This document shows positions 24,680 to 33,482 of a stretch of 64,000 nt of DNA, one piece after another. The stretch is from an uncultured Coriobacteriaceae bacterium (GTDB taxonomy: Bacteria; Actinomycetota; Coriobacteriia; Coriobacteriales; Atopobiaceae): NCBI GenBank assembly GCA_902780305.1, contig CACZFB010000011.1, forward strand, positions 62,001 to 126,000. Reading direction: 5' to 3'. Numbering within the stretch: the first letter of the stretch is position 1; every line of letters starts with the position of its first letter. Under the pieces are notes generated by a model. That model was given only the letters and a program-made list of their open reading frames with translations, searched no databases and was not told the origin of the DNA. The translations under genes were made by a program, and so were the position numbers.

Positions 24680-25963
24680 ATGACAACGATTGCCCAGACT
24701 GCCGCCCAGATGAAGCTCGAGAGTCCCGTAATGGCGGCGACCTCGGTGCAGATGCGCAACGACGCGCTTGCCCAAATCAGGGAGCAGCTCATCGCGCACA
24801 AGGACGAGGTCTTCGAGGCGAACCGGCAGGACCTGGAGGCGGCTGAGCGCGATGGCGTTGCGGCGGCGGTCGTAAAGCGCCTCAAGTTCGACGAGGGCAA
24901 GCTTGCCGACGTGTGCGCCGGCATCGCCGACCTCATTGGCCTGCCCGATCCCGTTGGACGCGAGCTCTTAAAGCGGGAGCTGGACGAGGGGCTTGTGCTC
25001 GTGCGTCAGTCGTGCCCCATCGGCGTCATCGGCGTCATCTTCGAGGCGCGCCCCGATGCGCTCGTGCAAATCTCCACGCTGTGCCTTAAGAGCGGCAACT
25101 GCGCGCTGCTCAAGGGCGGTAGTGAGACCATGCGCACCAACAAGGCGTTGTTCACCATCATCTATAACGCCGCAGTGGATGCCGGTCTGCCCGCCACGTG
25201 CCTGTATCAGGTGGAGGCACGTGAGGAGATCACCGAGCTGCTCGACTGCGACACGTCGGTCGACCTGCTCATCCCGCGCGGCTCGAACGCCTTCGTGCGC
25301 TACATAATGGACCACACGCGCATCCCGGTGATGGGACACGCCGACGGCATCTGCCACATCTACGTGGACGGCGCCGCCAACGTGGACAAGGCCGTGCGTG
25401 TGGTGGTGGACGCCAAGGTGCAGTACACCGCCGCATGCAACGCGGTGGAGACGCTCTTGGTACAGCGCTGCGCGGCCGATCGACTGCTGCCGTCCATCGT
25501 GGCCGGGCTCGAAGCCGAGGGCGTTGAGGTGCGCGGGACGGACGAGGTGCGCGCCATCGTGGACTGCGCGCCTGCGACCGACGAGGACTGGGACACCGAG
25601 TACCTGGCGCTCATCGTCTCCATTAAGCTTGTGGAGGACGTGGACGAGGCCATCGACCACATCAACCGTCATGGCTCGCACCACACCGACGCAATCGTCA
25701 CCGAGGACCAGGACACGGCCGAGCGCTTTATGCAGCTGGTGGACTCGGCTGGCGTGTACCAAAACGCCTCCACGCGGTTTGCCGACGGCTTCCGTTATGG
25801 ATTTGGCGCCGAGGTGGGCATCTCCACGAGCAAGCTGCACGCACGCGGCCCGGTGGGCCTGGAGGGTCTGGTCACCTACAAGTACAAGATCTACGGCACC
25901 GACCACGTGGTGGGTGACTACGCCTCGGGCGCGCGGAGCTTCCACTTCCGCGATCTGGCGTAA
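24680..25963 (+). CDS. proA: Glutamate-5-semialdehyde dehydrogenase (gamma-glutamyl phosphate reductase)
   Basis: 427 aa, standard length. Second step of proline synthesis: NADPH-dependent reduction of glutamyl 5-phosphate. Aldehyde-dehydrogenase fold with IGVIGVIFEARPDALVQI, SGNCALLKGGSE and the catalytic Cys in VQYTAACNAVETLLV. ATG 24680 has GGGGAGG 6 nt upstream. proB is not adjacent; the gene stands alone, ending at a hairpin shared with the convergent rnf operon. Confidence 0.95.
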   Translation: MTTIAQTAAQMKLESPVMAATSVQMRNDALAQIREQLIAHKDEVFEANRQDLEAAERDGVAAAVVKRLKFDEGKLADVCAGIADLIGLPDPVGRELLKRELDEGLVLVRQSCPIGVIGVIFEARPDALVQISTLCLKSGNCALLKGGSETMRTNKALFTIIYNAAVDAGLPATCLYQVEAREEITELLDCDTSVDLLIPRGSNAFVRYIMDHTRIPVMGHADGICHIYVDGAANVDKAVRVVVDAKVQYTAACNAVETLLVQRCAADRLLPSIVAGLEAEGVEVRGTDEVRAIVDCAPATDEDWDTEYLALIVSIKLVEDVDEAIDHINRHGSHHTDAIVTEDQDTAERFMQLVDSAGVYQNASTRFADGFRYGFGAEVGISTSKLHARGPVGLEGLVTYKYKIYGTDHVVGDYASGARSFHFRDLA

Positions 25964-26006
25964 GCCTGGCAGTTAGTTCTGCACAGGGCAAAAACCTTGG
26001 AGCAAA

Positions 26007-26040
26007 GAAGCCTCCCCGGCACACTCGCTGGGGAGGCTTC
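26007..26040. terminator. Hairpin between convergent proA and rnfB
   Basis: GAAGCCTCCCC (26007-26017) pairs with GGGGAGGCTTC (26030-26040), 12-nt loop. No T-run on either side, so termination is inferred from its position. Confidence 0.6.
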
Positions 26041-26102
26041 CTCGTACGCTGGCAACAGCCTTCGCGTTGCCCCTTGCGCCTGCTTTGGCGTCGGCTACCG
26101 GG

Positions 26103-26924
26103 CTACTGCTTGGGCACCCACACCAGTGGGTAGATGGCGCCTTCGGGACAAACGTTCATGCAAGCCTTGCAGTCGATGCAACGCGAGGTGTCGATGCGTG
26201 CCACGTTGTTCTCAACCACGATGCAGTGCTGCGGACACACGCGCGTGCACTTTCGACAGCCGATGCACGTGTTGGCGCATGCCTCCAGGGCGCGCTTGCC
26301 CATAAGCGTGTTGTGGCACAGCACAAACGACACCTCCGGCACGTCGTTCATCGCCTGCAGGCTAATGAGGTGGCGAGGGCAGATGGTGGTGCATAGGCCG
26401 CAACCAATGCATACGGCGGGGTCCACTACCGCCACGCTGTTCTTGTTGAGGGTGATGGCGCCGTAGGGGCAGGAGGCCATGCAGTCCCCATAGCCAATGC
26501 AGCCGTCGGTGCAGGAGTTCGACAGGTGTCCCATGGTGGCATACACGCGACAGCTCTCGGCACCCGTATACCCCTCTCGCTCCTTGAGCACGAGCCGCTC
26601 GCCCACGCCACGGCAGGCGACGATGGCGCGCTTTACGGTAACCTCGCCCGAATCGACCCCCAAGAGCTCGCCCAGCTGCCTGGCAACCTCGTGGCCGCCT
26701 GGTCCGCAGGCGTTGCAGGGTGCGCCCTCCAAAAGCGCCTTGGCGTACCCCTCACAGCCGGGATGGCCGCACGACCCACAGTTGGCACCGGGTAAGAGCG
26801 AGATTATGGTACCCAGACGCTCGTCCTCCTCGACCGCGAGCGCCCTGGACGCGACGACCAGGATGACGCCGCCCACGAGTCCTATGCCGGCGACGAGTGC
26901 GATGGTGAGCAACAAAGAGTCCAT
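26103..26924 (-). CDS. rnfB: Rnf complex iron-sulfur subunit RnfB
   Basis: 273 aa. N-terminal membrane anchor (TIALVAGIGLVGGVILVVAS), the RnfB cluster domain NCGSCGHPGCEGYA, then ferredoxin-like cluster motifs CIGCGLCTTICP, CIGCRKCTRVCP and CIDCKACMNVCP with a further Cys set at CTDGCIGYGDCMASCP. Takes electrons from reduced ferredoxin at the membrane and passes them into the complex. Last gene of the operon, 11 nt after rnfA. Confidence 0.95.
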   Translation of the reverse strand: MDSLLLTIALVAGIGLVGGVILVVASRALAVEEDERLGTIISLLPGANCGSCGHPGCEGYAKALLEGAPCNACGPGGHEVARQLGELLGVDSGEVTVKRAIVACRGVGERLVLKEREGYTGAESCRVYATMGHLSNSCTDGCIGYGDCMASCPYGAITLNKNSVAVVDPAVCIGCGLCTTICPRHLISLQAMNDVPEVSFVLCHNTLMGKRALEACANTCIGCRKCTRVCPQHCIVVENNVARIDTSRCIDCKACMNVCPEGAIYPLVWVPKQ

Positions 26925-26935
26925 GCCCGTCCCCC

Positions 26936-27529
26936 CTATGCGCCAAACAGGTGGTCTACGACGCCCGTAAAACCCATAAAGCTCATGGCCGTGATGGCCG
27001 CGGAGATGAGCGTGATGGGCATCCCCCTAAACACCTCGGGAGGGTTCGCCTCCTCAACGCGGGAGCGTACGCCGTTGAAGATTACCATGGCGAGCAGGAA
27101 TCCCAACCCGGCGCCCAGGGCGGCCACCAAGGCCTGCGGGTACGTGTACCCCTCGTCGATTACCAGAATGGTTACGCCGAGCACGGCGCAGTTGGTGGTG
27201 ATCAGCGGCAGATACACGCCAAGCGAGGCGTGCAAAGAGGGGATAAAGCGCTTGAGCACCATCTCCAGCAGCTGGACGAGGGTGGCGATCACCAGGATAA
27301 ACGCGATCGTTTGCAGGTACTCCAGCCCAAGCTGCGCCAACAGTTGCTGCAGGGGCCAGGTGACGGCGACGGCGACCAGCATTACGAGCGTGACGGCGGC
27401 GCCCATGCCCGCGGCGGAGTCCAGGTTCTTCGAGACGCCCATAAACGGGCAGATGCCCAGGAACTTTACCAGCACGAAGTTGTTTACCAGAATCATGCCA
27501 AACAGTATGGAAGCATACCCGGCCATCAT
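26936..27529 (-). CDS. rnfA: Rnf complex membrane subunit RnfA
   Basis: 197 aa, six membrane helices. NNFVLVKFLGICPFMGVSKN near the N-terminus and YLPLITTNCAVLGV carry the conserved Cys residues that bind the intramembrane Fe-S centre with RnfE. Overlaps the rnfE stop by 4 nt. Confidence 0.95.
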   Translation of the reverse strand: MMAGYASILFGMILVNNFVLVKFLGICPFMGVSKNLDSAAGMGAAVTLVMLVAVAVTWPLQQLLAQLGLEYLQTIAFILVIATLVQLLEMVLKRFIPSLHASLGVYLPLITTNCAVLGVTILVIDEGYTYPQALVAALGAGLGFLLAMVIFNGVRSRVEEANPPEVFRGMPITLISAAITAMSFMGFTGVVDHLFGA

Positions 27530-28317
27530 CGATCACGCTCCTCAAGGGTCTTGCCCGCCGCGTCGAGCGCGGCCTCGAGCCTGGTGGCGACGTCCTCGTT
27601 CTCGCAGTCCTCATGTGTGGGGTCGTTGATGCCGCAGTCCAGCGGGCAGGCGGCGCACAGGCTCTGAGAAGGCCGCGAGGACGAAGGCTCGTCGTCCTTG
27701 CCGAGGCGTTTCTCGAGCCAGACCGAGGCGGCAATAAGGAAGCCGAGCACGGCGAACCCGCCGGCGGGCATAACCATAACGATCATGGGCTCGATGAAGG
27801 GCGGCAATACGGCAAAGCCCAACAGCGTGCCTGCCCCCAAAAGCTCGCGGATGGCCGACATAAGCGTGAGGACCAGGGTAAAGCCAAGGCCCATTCCCAG
27901 GCCGTCCAGTGCGGCCTGCGCGGGCCGGTGCTTGGAGGCATAGAGTTCCGAGCGGCCCAAGACGATGCAGTTGACCACGATGAGCGGCAGGTAGATGCCC
28001 AGGGCATCGTCGAGTGCGGGGACGTAGGCCTTGGTGAGCATCATCACCAGCGTCACGAAGCTCGCCACGATGGTGATGTAGGCTGGAATGCGCACGGACG
28101 AGGGAATGCACTTGCGCAGCAGCGAGACCACGACCTCCGAGCACACGAGCACGAACGTCGTGGCAAGGCCCATGCCGATGCCGTTGACCACCGCGGTGGA
28201 AACGGCGAGCATGGGGCACAGTCCCAGCATCTGCCGCAGCGCGGGATTCTCGTCGAGCAACCCGCGTCTGAGGATGCTTTTGGCGGTGTCGCCCGCAGGG
28301 GTGTTGGTGGTAGCCAT
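27526..28317 (-). CDS. rnfE: Rnf complex membrane subunit RnfE
   Basis: 263 aa with six helices in the first 205 residues (LLDENPALRQMLGLCPMLAV, YLPLIVVNCIVLGRSE). It has a 60-residue cytoplasmic tail containing CAACPLDCGIN and CENEDVATRLEAALDAAGKT, longer than in typical RnfE; the four Cys could bind metal. Start ATG 28317 overlaps the rnfG stop by one base. Confidence 0.93.
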   Translation of the reverse strand: MATTNTPAGDTAKSILRRGLLDENPALRQMLGLCPMLAVSTAVVNGIGMGLATTFVLVCSEVVVSLLRKCIPSSVRIPAYITIVASFVTLVMMLTKAYVPALDDALGIYLPLIVVNCIVLGRSELYASKHRPAQAALDGLGMGLGFTLVLTLMSAIRELLGAGTLLGFAVLPPFIEPMIVMVMPAGGFAVLGFLIAASVWLEKRLGKDDEPSSSRPSQSLCAACPLDCGINDPTHEDCENEDVATRLEAALDAAGKTLEERDR

Positions 28318-28853
28318 CAGCGCACCTCCTCGTAAGCCTCGACGGCCGAATTGAATGCCGAGAGTACCGCCTTGGACGTTATGGTGGCACCACTGATGAG
28401 GTCCACGTCATTCTCGCCCAAGAGCTCGGCGGGCTTGTCGGCGTATTGCTCGAGGTATGTGGGATCGCAGGCCTTCGAGCCCAGACCGGGCGTCTCCTCG
28501 TTGTCGATGGCCACGAGGTTGATCACGGACCCGTTGGCGTCGAACGCAACGACCAGGGGCACCTGTCCGCCATAGCCCCTTCCCTGAGAAATGATGATGT
28601 GGCCAACCGTGTTGTGCGAGTCGTCCAGCGCACGTATCGCCTGGATGCAGGTTGGTGAGGTGTAGCCCGTGTCCTCGAAGGTGCTGGCTTCGGGGCACAG
28701 GGCCGCATAGATCTCGAGCGCCTCCCGCTCCTCCGCAGCGACGATTACGGGCTCGGTCACTTGATGTACGATGCCCAGCAGCGTCGCGGCAATCACGCAG
28801 ATGGTGACGAGCACCACGACGGGCAGCACCGAGGATGTCTTCTTGCCGGCCAT
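28317..28853 (-). CDS. rnfG: Rnf complex FMN-binding subunit RnfG
   Basis: 178 aa. N-terminal membrane helix, FMN-binding domain with LISGATITSKAVLSAF, where the Thr of SGAT receives covalent FMN. Extracytoplasmic domain. Separated by 3 nt from rnfD. Confidence 0.93.
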   Translation of the reverse strand: MAGKKTSSVLPVVVLVTICVIAATLLGIVHQVTEPVIVAAEEREALEIYAALCPEASTFEDTGYTSPTCIQAIRALDDSHNTVGHIIISQGRGYGGQVPLVVAFDANGSVINLVAIDNEETPGLGSKACDPTYLEQYADKPAELLGENDVDLISGATITSKAVLSAFNSAVEAYEEVR

Positions 28854-28856
28854 GCG

Positions 28857-29819
28857 CTACCTCCCCTCGCCGTCAGCAGGTTGCCTGCGCCGCTCTCCGC
28901 CCACCGGCGTGTTGGGGGTGAGGGCATCGATGTGGGGAACCAGGAGGTTCATAAACAGGATGGAGTAGGCGACACCCTCGTTGAGGTTGCCCCAAAAGCG
29001 TATGAGGCAGGTGATGAGGCCGCACCCCAAGGCAAACACCAGCTTGCCGCGGTTGGTGGTTGGCGTGGTGGTGTAGTCGGTCGCCATAAAGAAGGCACCA
29101 AGGAGCAGACCGCCAGAGAGTACCTGGGCGATTGGGTCGCGTCCGGTGAGCAGACTCATGGCGCATACCGTGCCCACGTATGCGGCGGGGATGTGCCACG
29201 TGATGGTACGGGTTGCCAGCAGGTAGATGCCGCCGGCCAGGATGGCCAGGGCGCTCGTCTCGCCCAGGACGCCGGCGTGCGTACCCAGCATGAGGTTGAC
29301 GAGCGACGTCGGCGCTGCCGAGGAGGCAAGCGGCGTCGCCGAGCTCACCACGTCGGCAAAAGGCGCCATGGCCGGCGCCGCATAGGTGGTCATGGCCACG
29401 GGGAATGCCACGGCCAAGAAGATGCGCGCCGAGATGGCGGGGTTCGCAATGTTGCGCCCTATGCCGCCAAAGAGCTCCTTGTTGATTATGATGGCCACGA
29501 ACGAGCCGATGACCACCATGTAGAGGGGCAGCGTGGAGGGCACGTTAAAGGCCAGCAGCACGCCCGTGACCGCGGCCGAGAGGTCCCAGGCGGTGTTGGG
29601 CGTCTTGCGGATTCGGCACCACAGGTACTCGAAGCCCACGCACGAGACGACCGCGGCGAGCAGCAGGGCTGCGGCCGGCACCCCAAAGAGCAGGATTGCG
29701 GCCACGACCGAGGGCGCCAACGCTATGAGCACGTTGCGCATGATTACTTGCGTGGTAACCGGGCTCGTGATCTGCGGTGCGGTGAGCAACAGCAGGGGAG
29801 TGTGTTCCTTGGTATTCAA
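28857..29819 (-). CDS. rnfD: Rnf complex membrane subunit RnfD
   Basis: 320 aa, about nine helices. NIANPAISARIFLAVAFP and the flavinylation site VVSSATPLASS ((S/T)-x-A-T-P-L) are present, plus RFWGNLNEGVAYSILFMN near the end. TTG 29819, 4 nt after the rnfC stop with GGGG about 10 nt away, is the best start; no ATG is near. Confidence 0.92.
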   Translation of the reverse strand: MNTKEHTPLLLLTAPQITSPVTTQVIMRNVLIALAPSVVAAILLFGVPAAALLLAAVVSCVGFEYLWCRIRKTPNTAWDLSAAVTGVLLAFNVPSTLPLYMVVIGSFVAIIINKELFGGIGRNIANPAISARIFLAVAFPVAMTTYAAPAMAPFADVVSSATPLASSAAPTSLVNLMLGTHAGVLGETSALAILAGGIYLLATRTITWHIPAAYVGTVCAMSLLTGRDPIAQVLSGGLLLGAFFMATDYTTTPTTNRGKLVFALGCGLITCLIRFWGNLNEGVAYSILFMNLLVPHIDALTPNTPVGGERRRQPADGEGR

Positions 29820-29823
29820 CGTG

Positions 29824-31170
29824 CTAGTTCCCCTTTCGTGCCTTGCGCTGCTCGGAGCGAAGCAGGCTTCGAGCAAGACGGACCGATGCGGCGAGCGGCT
29901 GCTTGGCCGGGCAGACGTAGGAGCAGGTGCCGCACTCCACGCAAAGATCGGCCATCAGCCGGTCCAGGGCCTTGACGTCCGTATGCTGGTACGCCTTTTG
30001 GATGGCTATGGGAGTGAGGTGCATGGGGCACGAGTTCACGCAGGCATCGCATTTTATGCATGCGGTCGTCGGCGGCAGCTGCGAGGCGGCCTTGCCCAGC
30101 GCGAGCAGTCCGCTGTTCTGGCGCACGATGGGGCTTTCGAGCCCAACCTGCGTCACGCCCATCATGGGCCCGCCGATAATCACCTTGCTCGGCTCTTCGG
30201 TGAGGCCGCAGTAGTCCAGAATCTCTCCAATGGGCGTGCCAATAAAGACCTCGAGGTTCTGGGGATGCTCCACGACGTCGCCCATCACGGTTATGCGACG
30301 TTTGGTAAGGGGCATGCCGTCCTGCAGGAAGCGGCCGACCTGCGACATGGTGGTTACGTTGAACAGCAGCGCGCCCACGTCGGTAAGATGGCCGCCCCGT
30401 GGTACGGAGCGACCGGTGACGTTGCGCAGGATCACGCGGCTCGCGCCCTGTGGATACCGCGCAGGCAGGACGAACACGTCAATGCGGTCATCGCCTGCCG
30501 CAGCCTGCCTGAGCGTCTCGATGGCCCGGGGCTTGTTGTCCTCTATGCAGATGAGTGATTTGCCCACGCCCGACAAGTCGAGGCAGGTTGCGATGCCCGA
30601 GATGATGGTGTCGGGATGCTCCACCATCTCGCGGTAGTCGCTGCACAGGTACGGCTCGCACTCGGCGCCGTTTACCAGCCAGCAGTCGATGTTGGAAAGG
30701 TCGGTGTCCATCTTGAGCCACGTGGGGAAGCCGGCGCCTCCCAGACCCACGATGCCACTGTGCCTGACCGCTTCGACCAGGCTTGGGTAGTCGGTTACCT
30801 GCGGTGGCCGTATGGCCTCGTCGACGGTTTGCTCGCCGTCGGGGACGATGACCACCGCCTGGTCGGACCTGCCGTCCGAATAGTGGATGGCCCGAATCTC
30901 CTTTACCGTGCCCGAGACTGGGGAGAAGATGTCCGCGGTCATGCGGGCGTCCACATGACCCACGAGCGTTCCCACGTCCACGTGCTGTTTGCGCTTTACC
31001 TGTGGAAGGCATGCCGCACCCACGTGCTGGCGCATGGGCAGCACAATGCTGTTTGGCAGCGGCATGACGCTTGTTTCCATCTCGGCCGTTGCCTTGTTAT
31101 GCGGTATGTAGATGCCTTGCAGTTCCACCTTGTGCGAGCGTGCGCGAACGCCAGCCCAAAAGTGACCCAT
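29824..31170 (-). CDS. rnfC: Rnf complex NADH/FMN/Fe-S subunit RnfC
   Basis: 448 aa. GIVGLGGAGFPTWLKM (FMN/NAD site, NuoF-like), NGAECEPYLCSDYREM, then two 4Fe-4S motifs CIKCDACVNSCP and CVECGTCSYVCP. Reduces NAD+ on the cytoplasmic side. First gene of the operon C-D-G-E-A-B; GGAGAG 3 nt before ATG. The Rnf complex couples ferredoxin oxidation to Na+ or H+ export. Confidence 0.95.
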   Translation of the reverse strand: MGHFWAGVRARSHKVELQGIYIPHNKATAEMETSVMPLPNSIVLPMRQHVGAACLPQVKRKQHVDVGTLVGHVDARMTADIFSPVSGTVKEIRAIHYSDGRSDQAVVIVPDGEQTVDEAIRPPQVTDYPSLVEAVRHSGIVGLGGAGFPTWLKMDTDLSNIDCWLVNGAECEPYLCSDYREMVEHPDTIISGIATCLDLSGVGKSLICIEDNKPRAIETLRQAAAGDDRIDVFVLPARYPQGASRVILRNVTGRSVPRGGHLTDVGALLFNVTTMSQVGRFLQDGMPLTKRRITVMGDVVEHPQNLEVFIGTPIGEILDYCGLTEEPSKVIIGGPMMGVTQVGLESPIVRQNSGLLALGKAASQLPPTTACIKCDACVNSCPMHLTPIAIQKAYQHTDVKALDRLMADLCVECGTCSYVCPAKQPLAASVRLARSLLRSEQRKARKGN

Positions 31171-31220
31171 TGACTCTCCGTTTGCATGTTGTTTGCCTGC
31201 GGTTGATTTCTCGAAAAAGC

Positions 31221-31226
31221 ATTATA
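31221..31226 (-). promoter_or_regulatory. -10 box of rnf operon
   Basis: Perfect TATAAT on the minus strand 51 nt upstream of rnfC. No convincing -35 hexamer at 16-18 nt, so an activator may be needed. Confidence 0.45.
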
Positions 31227-31268
31227 GCTTATGCTGTGCGAGACCGTCGGCCAGGCCGCAAAGTAACG

Positions 31269-31583
31269 CTACGGGTCCGGGCGGCGCATGCGCTTTGCCT
31301 CGACGAACCACTTCTTGCGGTAGTCGTCGTAGTAGAGGTACGTTTGTTTGCCGCCCACCAGAATGGTGTAGCGCATGCCGGTTCCCCCGGTCTTGAGGGA
31401 GTGGGCCTGGCGCCGGTTGGTTACCTTGTCGATGGCAAACCTGCGTCCGTCGTCCCACACGATGTAGAGGGGAGTGACCAGTGCGTCCGCCGTGGTGAGG
31501 CTTACCACGTCCACATACTTCTTCTCGCGGTCGGGAAGACCGCCGTATACGCCGGTGTTGGCGATGTTTCCCCTGTCGCTCAT
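31269..31583 (-). CDS. Hypothetical protein, tandem paralogue 2
   Basis: 104 aa, soluble. Shares with the preceding gene the pattern TPLYIVWDDGRRFAIDKV, GTGMRYTILVGGKQTYL and WFVEAK. Probably a small beta-rich domain; no family name recognised. ATG 31583 overlaps the preceding stop (ATGA). Confidence 0.7.
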   Translation of the reverse strand: MSDRGNIANTGVYGGLPDREKKYVDVVSLTTADALVTPLYIVWDDGRRFAIDKVTNRRQAHSLKTGGTGMRYTILVGGKQTYLYYDDYRKKWFVEAKRMRRPDP

Positions 31584-31846
31584 GGCAGCGGCGCCTCCTT
31601 TGCCTCCACGAACCAGCGGTCCCCCTCGCAAAACAGGTGCGTGGCGACCGTTCCCACGCGTACGGTGTAGCGCATGCCCGAGCCGTCAAAGCGCTTTGAC
31701 GACGCCTTGCGCGCGTCGAGCACGCAGACGATGGGGTAGTGCGTCCCGTCCTCCCACACGATGGCGAGCGGGGTCTTGGTTCCGTCCGCCGCTATGTCCA
31801 CAATCACCTCAACGTACTGCTTGTGTCTGCCAACAACGCCTCGCAC
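31580..31846 (-). CDS. Hypothetical protein, tandem paralogue 1
   Basis: 88 aa. KTPLAIVWEDGTHYPIVCVL, GSGMRYTVRVGTVATHLF and WFVEAKEAPLP parallel the downstream paralogue. Start GTG 31846 is preferred to ATG 31864 because AAGGAGG lies 4 nt upstream of the GTG. The two genes arose by tandem duplication and are translationally coupled. Confidence 0.7.
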   Translation of the reverse strand: MRGVVGRHKQYVEVIVDIAADGTKTPLAIVWEDGTHYPIVCVLDARKASSKRFDGSGMRYTVRVGTVATHLFCEGDRWFVEAKEAPLP

Positions 31847-31936
31847 GTTGCCTCCTTCCCCCATAAGGAACAGCTGTTCGATTACATTGTACTCCCTCTG
31901 GGGGACAGAAAAGGAAAAATGCGAACAGATGTTTTG

Positions 31937-32032
31937 GTTGTACAAAAGGGACAGTCCCCTGGACACAGGGGACTGTCCCTTTTGTCCAGGGGACTGTCCC
32001 TTTTGTCCAGGGGACTGTCCCCCGCGTACCAC
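31937..32032. repeat. Palindromic repeat family (a), four units
   Basis: Begins GTTGTACAAAAGG and ends CCCCGCGTACCACGAG. The first unit reads GGGACAGTCCC and the next three GGGACTGTCCC, so the array is itself a large inverted repeat. Confidence 0.9.
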
Positions 32033-32045
32033 GAGTGCGTTCGGG

Positions 32046-32435
32046 CTACTGCCCCGGCTGCTCGATATCCACCTGGTAGGAGTGGTAGGTGATCACGATC
32101 TTTTGGTCGTGGGGATACGACGACTCGGTGGTGAACTCCGTGGTCCCGTTTACGGTGACCTTCTCGACCTCGCCGTCGTTGTGGAACAGACCCACCATGA
32201 GGTCCTCATGGGGTTCAGCGACCACGTTGGTAAAGCCCGCCTTGGTAAGTAGGTCCATAACCTCCCGACAGTCTCGGCCTACGAGGTCGTCGGACTCCGC
32301 CGGCATGCTCACCAGGTCGGATTGCTTAACGGGATTATCCTGCGCCGGCTGCCCTTTTCCGCAGGCAGGTAGGCACACGCAGAGCGCCGCTGCAAGAACT
32401 ACGCATATTGCATGAGCAATGCCAACACGTTTCAT
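32046..32435 (-). CDS. PASTA-like lipoprotein
   Basis: 129 aa. Signal peptide with lipobox LPAC, Cys25 lipidated. The remainder DLVGRDCREVMDLLTKAGFT and DQKIVITYHS resembles one PASTA repeat, a fold that binds peptidoglycan in PknB and PBPs. Probably an extracytoplasmic cell-wall-associated protein. A related sequence class is common in this phylum; role unknown. Confidence 0.75.
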   Translation of the reverse strand: MKRVGIAHAICVVLAAALCVCLPACGKGQPAQDNPVKQSDLVSMPAESDDLVGRDCREVMDLLTKAGFTNVVAEPHEDLMVGLFHNDGEVEKVTVNGTTEFTTESSYPHDQKIVITYHSYQVDIEQPGQ

Positions 32436-32489
32436 TATAGACCCCTCTCGTTTCCCGCCTTATTTTACCCCAGTAGCGGGCTGTTATCG

Positions 32490-32517
32490 TTGATACGGCC
32501 CGCGGAAGTGATAGAAT
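32490..32517 (+). promoter_or_regulatory. Promoter of the aquaporin gene
   Basis: TTGATA (32490-32495), 16-nt spacer, TAGAAT (32512-32517), each one mismatch from consensus, 55 nt before the start codon. Confidence 0.7.
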
Positions 32518-32572
32518 CTGCTCTCTCTTGCAAAGGCAGAGGCTTTTTGTTGGTCTAGACGAAAGGAGACCC

Positions 32573-33268
32573 ATGAAAAAGTACATTGCAGAGTTTATTG
32601 GCACGATGGTCCTGGTAACCATGGGCTGCGGCACCGCCATGCTCGTTGGCTGCGATGCCGCGAGCGGCAGTGGTTACCTGCTTACCGCCCTCGCGTTTGG
32701 CCTGTCCATCGTTGCCATGGCCTACAGCATTGGCAACATCTCGGGCTGCCACGTTAACCCCGCCGTCTCGCTCGGCGTGTACCTGAGCGGTGGCATGGAC
32801 AGCAGGGACCTTTTGGGCTACATCGTCTCTCAGGTGCTTGGCGCGCTCGCGGGTGCCCTGCTGCTCCTGGGCATCTTTGGCATGGGTGGAGTGCCCGACC
32901 TTACCGGTGGCCTTGGCAGCAACGGGCTTGCCGGAGTCAACGGCAACATGATTGCCGGCCTACTCGTGGAGTGCGTGCTCACCTTCATCTTTGTGCTCAC
33001 CATCCTGGGTGTGACCTCCTCCAAGTTCAACCACGCCCCGCTCGCTGGCCTGGTAATCGGTCTCACCCTCACCTTCGTGCACATTCTGGGCATTGGCCTT
33101 ACCGGTACCTCCGTCAACCCGGCCCGCAGCTTTGGCCCCGCCCTCGTGGCCGCCTTCACGGGCAACGGCAGCGCCATTGCCTGCCTGTGGGTCTTTATTG
33201 TGGGACCGCTTGTGGGAGCTGCGCTGGCCGCCTTCCTGTATCGCTATCTGGAGTCCGACGCGGCATAA
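32573..33268 (+). CDS. Aquaporin (MIP family, AqpZ-like)
   Basis: 231 aa, six helices and two NPA half-helices: GCHVNPAVSLG and TSVNPARSFGPAL. The Arg after the second NPA and the short loops favour a water channel over a glycerol facilitator, although the His/Cys filter residues should be modelled. Gives rapid osmotic water flow through the membrane. AAAGGAG 5 nt before ATG. Confidence 0.92.
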   Translation: MKKYIAEFIGTMVLVTMGCGTAMLVGCDAASGSGYLLTALAFGLSIVAMAYSIGNISGCHVNPAVSLGVYLSGGMDSRDLLGYIVSQVLGALAGALLLLGIFGMGGVPDLTGGLGSNGLAGVNGNMIAGLLVECVLTFIFVLTILGVTSSKFNHAPLAGLVIGLTLTFVHILGIGLTGTSVNPARSFGPALVAAFTGNGSAIACLWVFIVGPLVGAALAAFLYRYLESDAA

Positions 33269-33302
33269 GGCACCGTCGTTGCCTCACCGCTGACTCGAAG
33301 TG

Positions 33303-33348
33303 GTACGAGGGGACAGTCCCCGGTATACCGGGGACTGTCCCCTCGTAC
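33303..33348. repeat. Repeat family (a), perfect two-unit palindrome
   Basis: GTACGAGGGGACAGTCCCCG then GTA (33303-33325) followed at once by its exact reverse complement (33326-33348); 23-bp arms, no loop. Sits after the aquaporin stop. No gene is seen from here to 33482. Confidence 0.92.
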
Positions 33349-33482
33349 TACTAAGCGCAAAACGGCTCGTCGCCGTAGAACTCGTGGCGGTTGCGGCCGT
33401 GCTTGTTGTGATTATGGCAAACTCGTCGCCTGCCTCGCGCTGCAAGAGCCAGTCGAACGCCCCGCGGTCGAACAGGCCCAAT

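Noticed and set aside
26103..31170. Na+-translocating NADH:quinone reductase (Nqr) operon
   Set aside because: The ferredoxin-rich RnfB, the RnfC type and the C-D-G-E-A-B order fit Rnf; no nqrF reductase is present.
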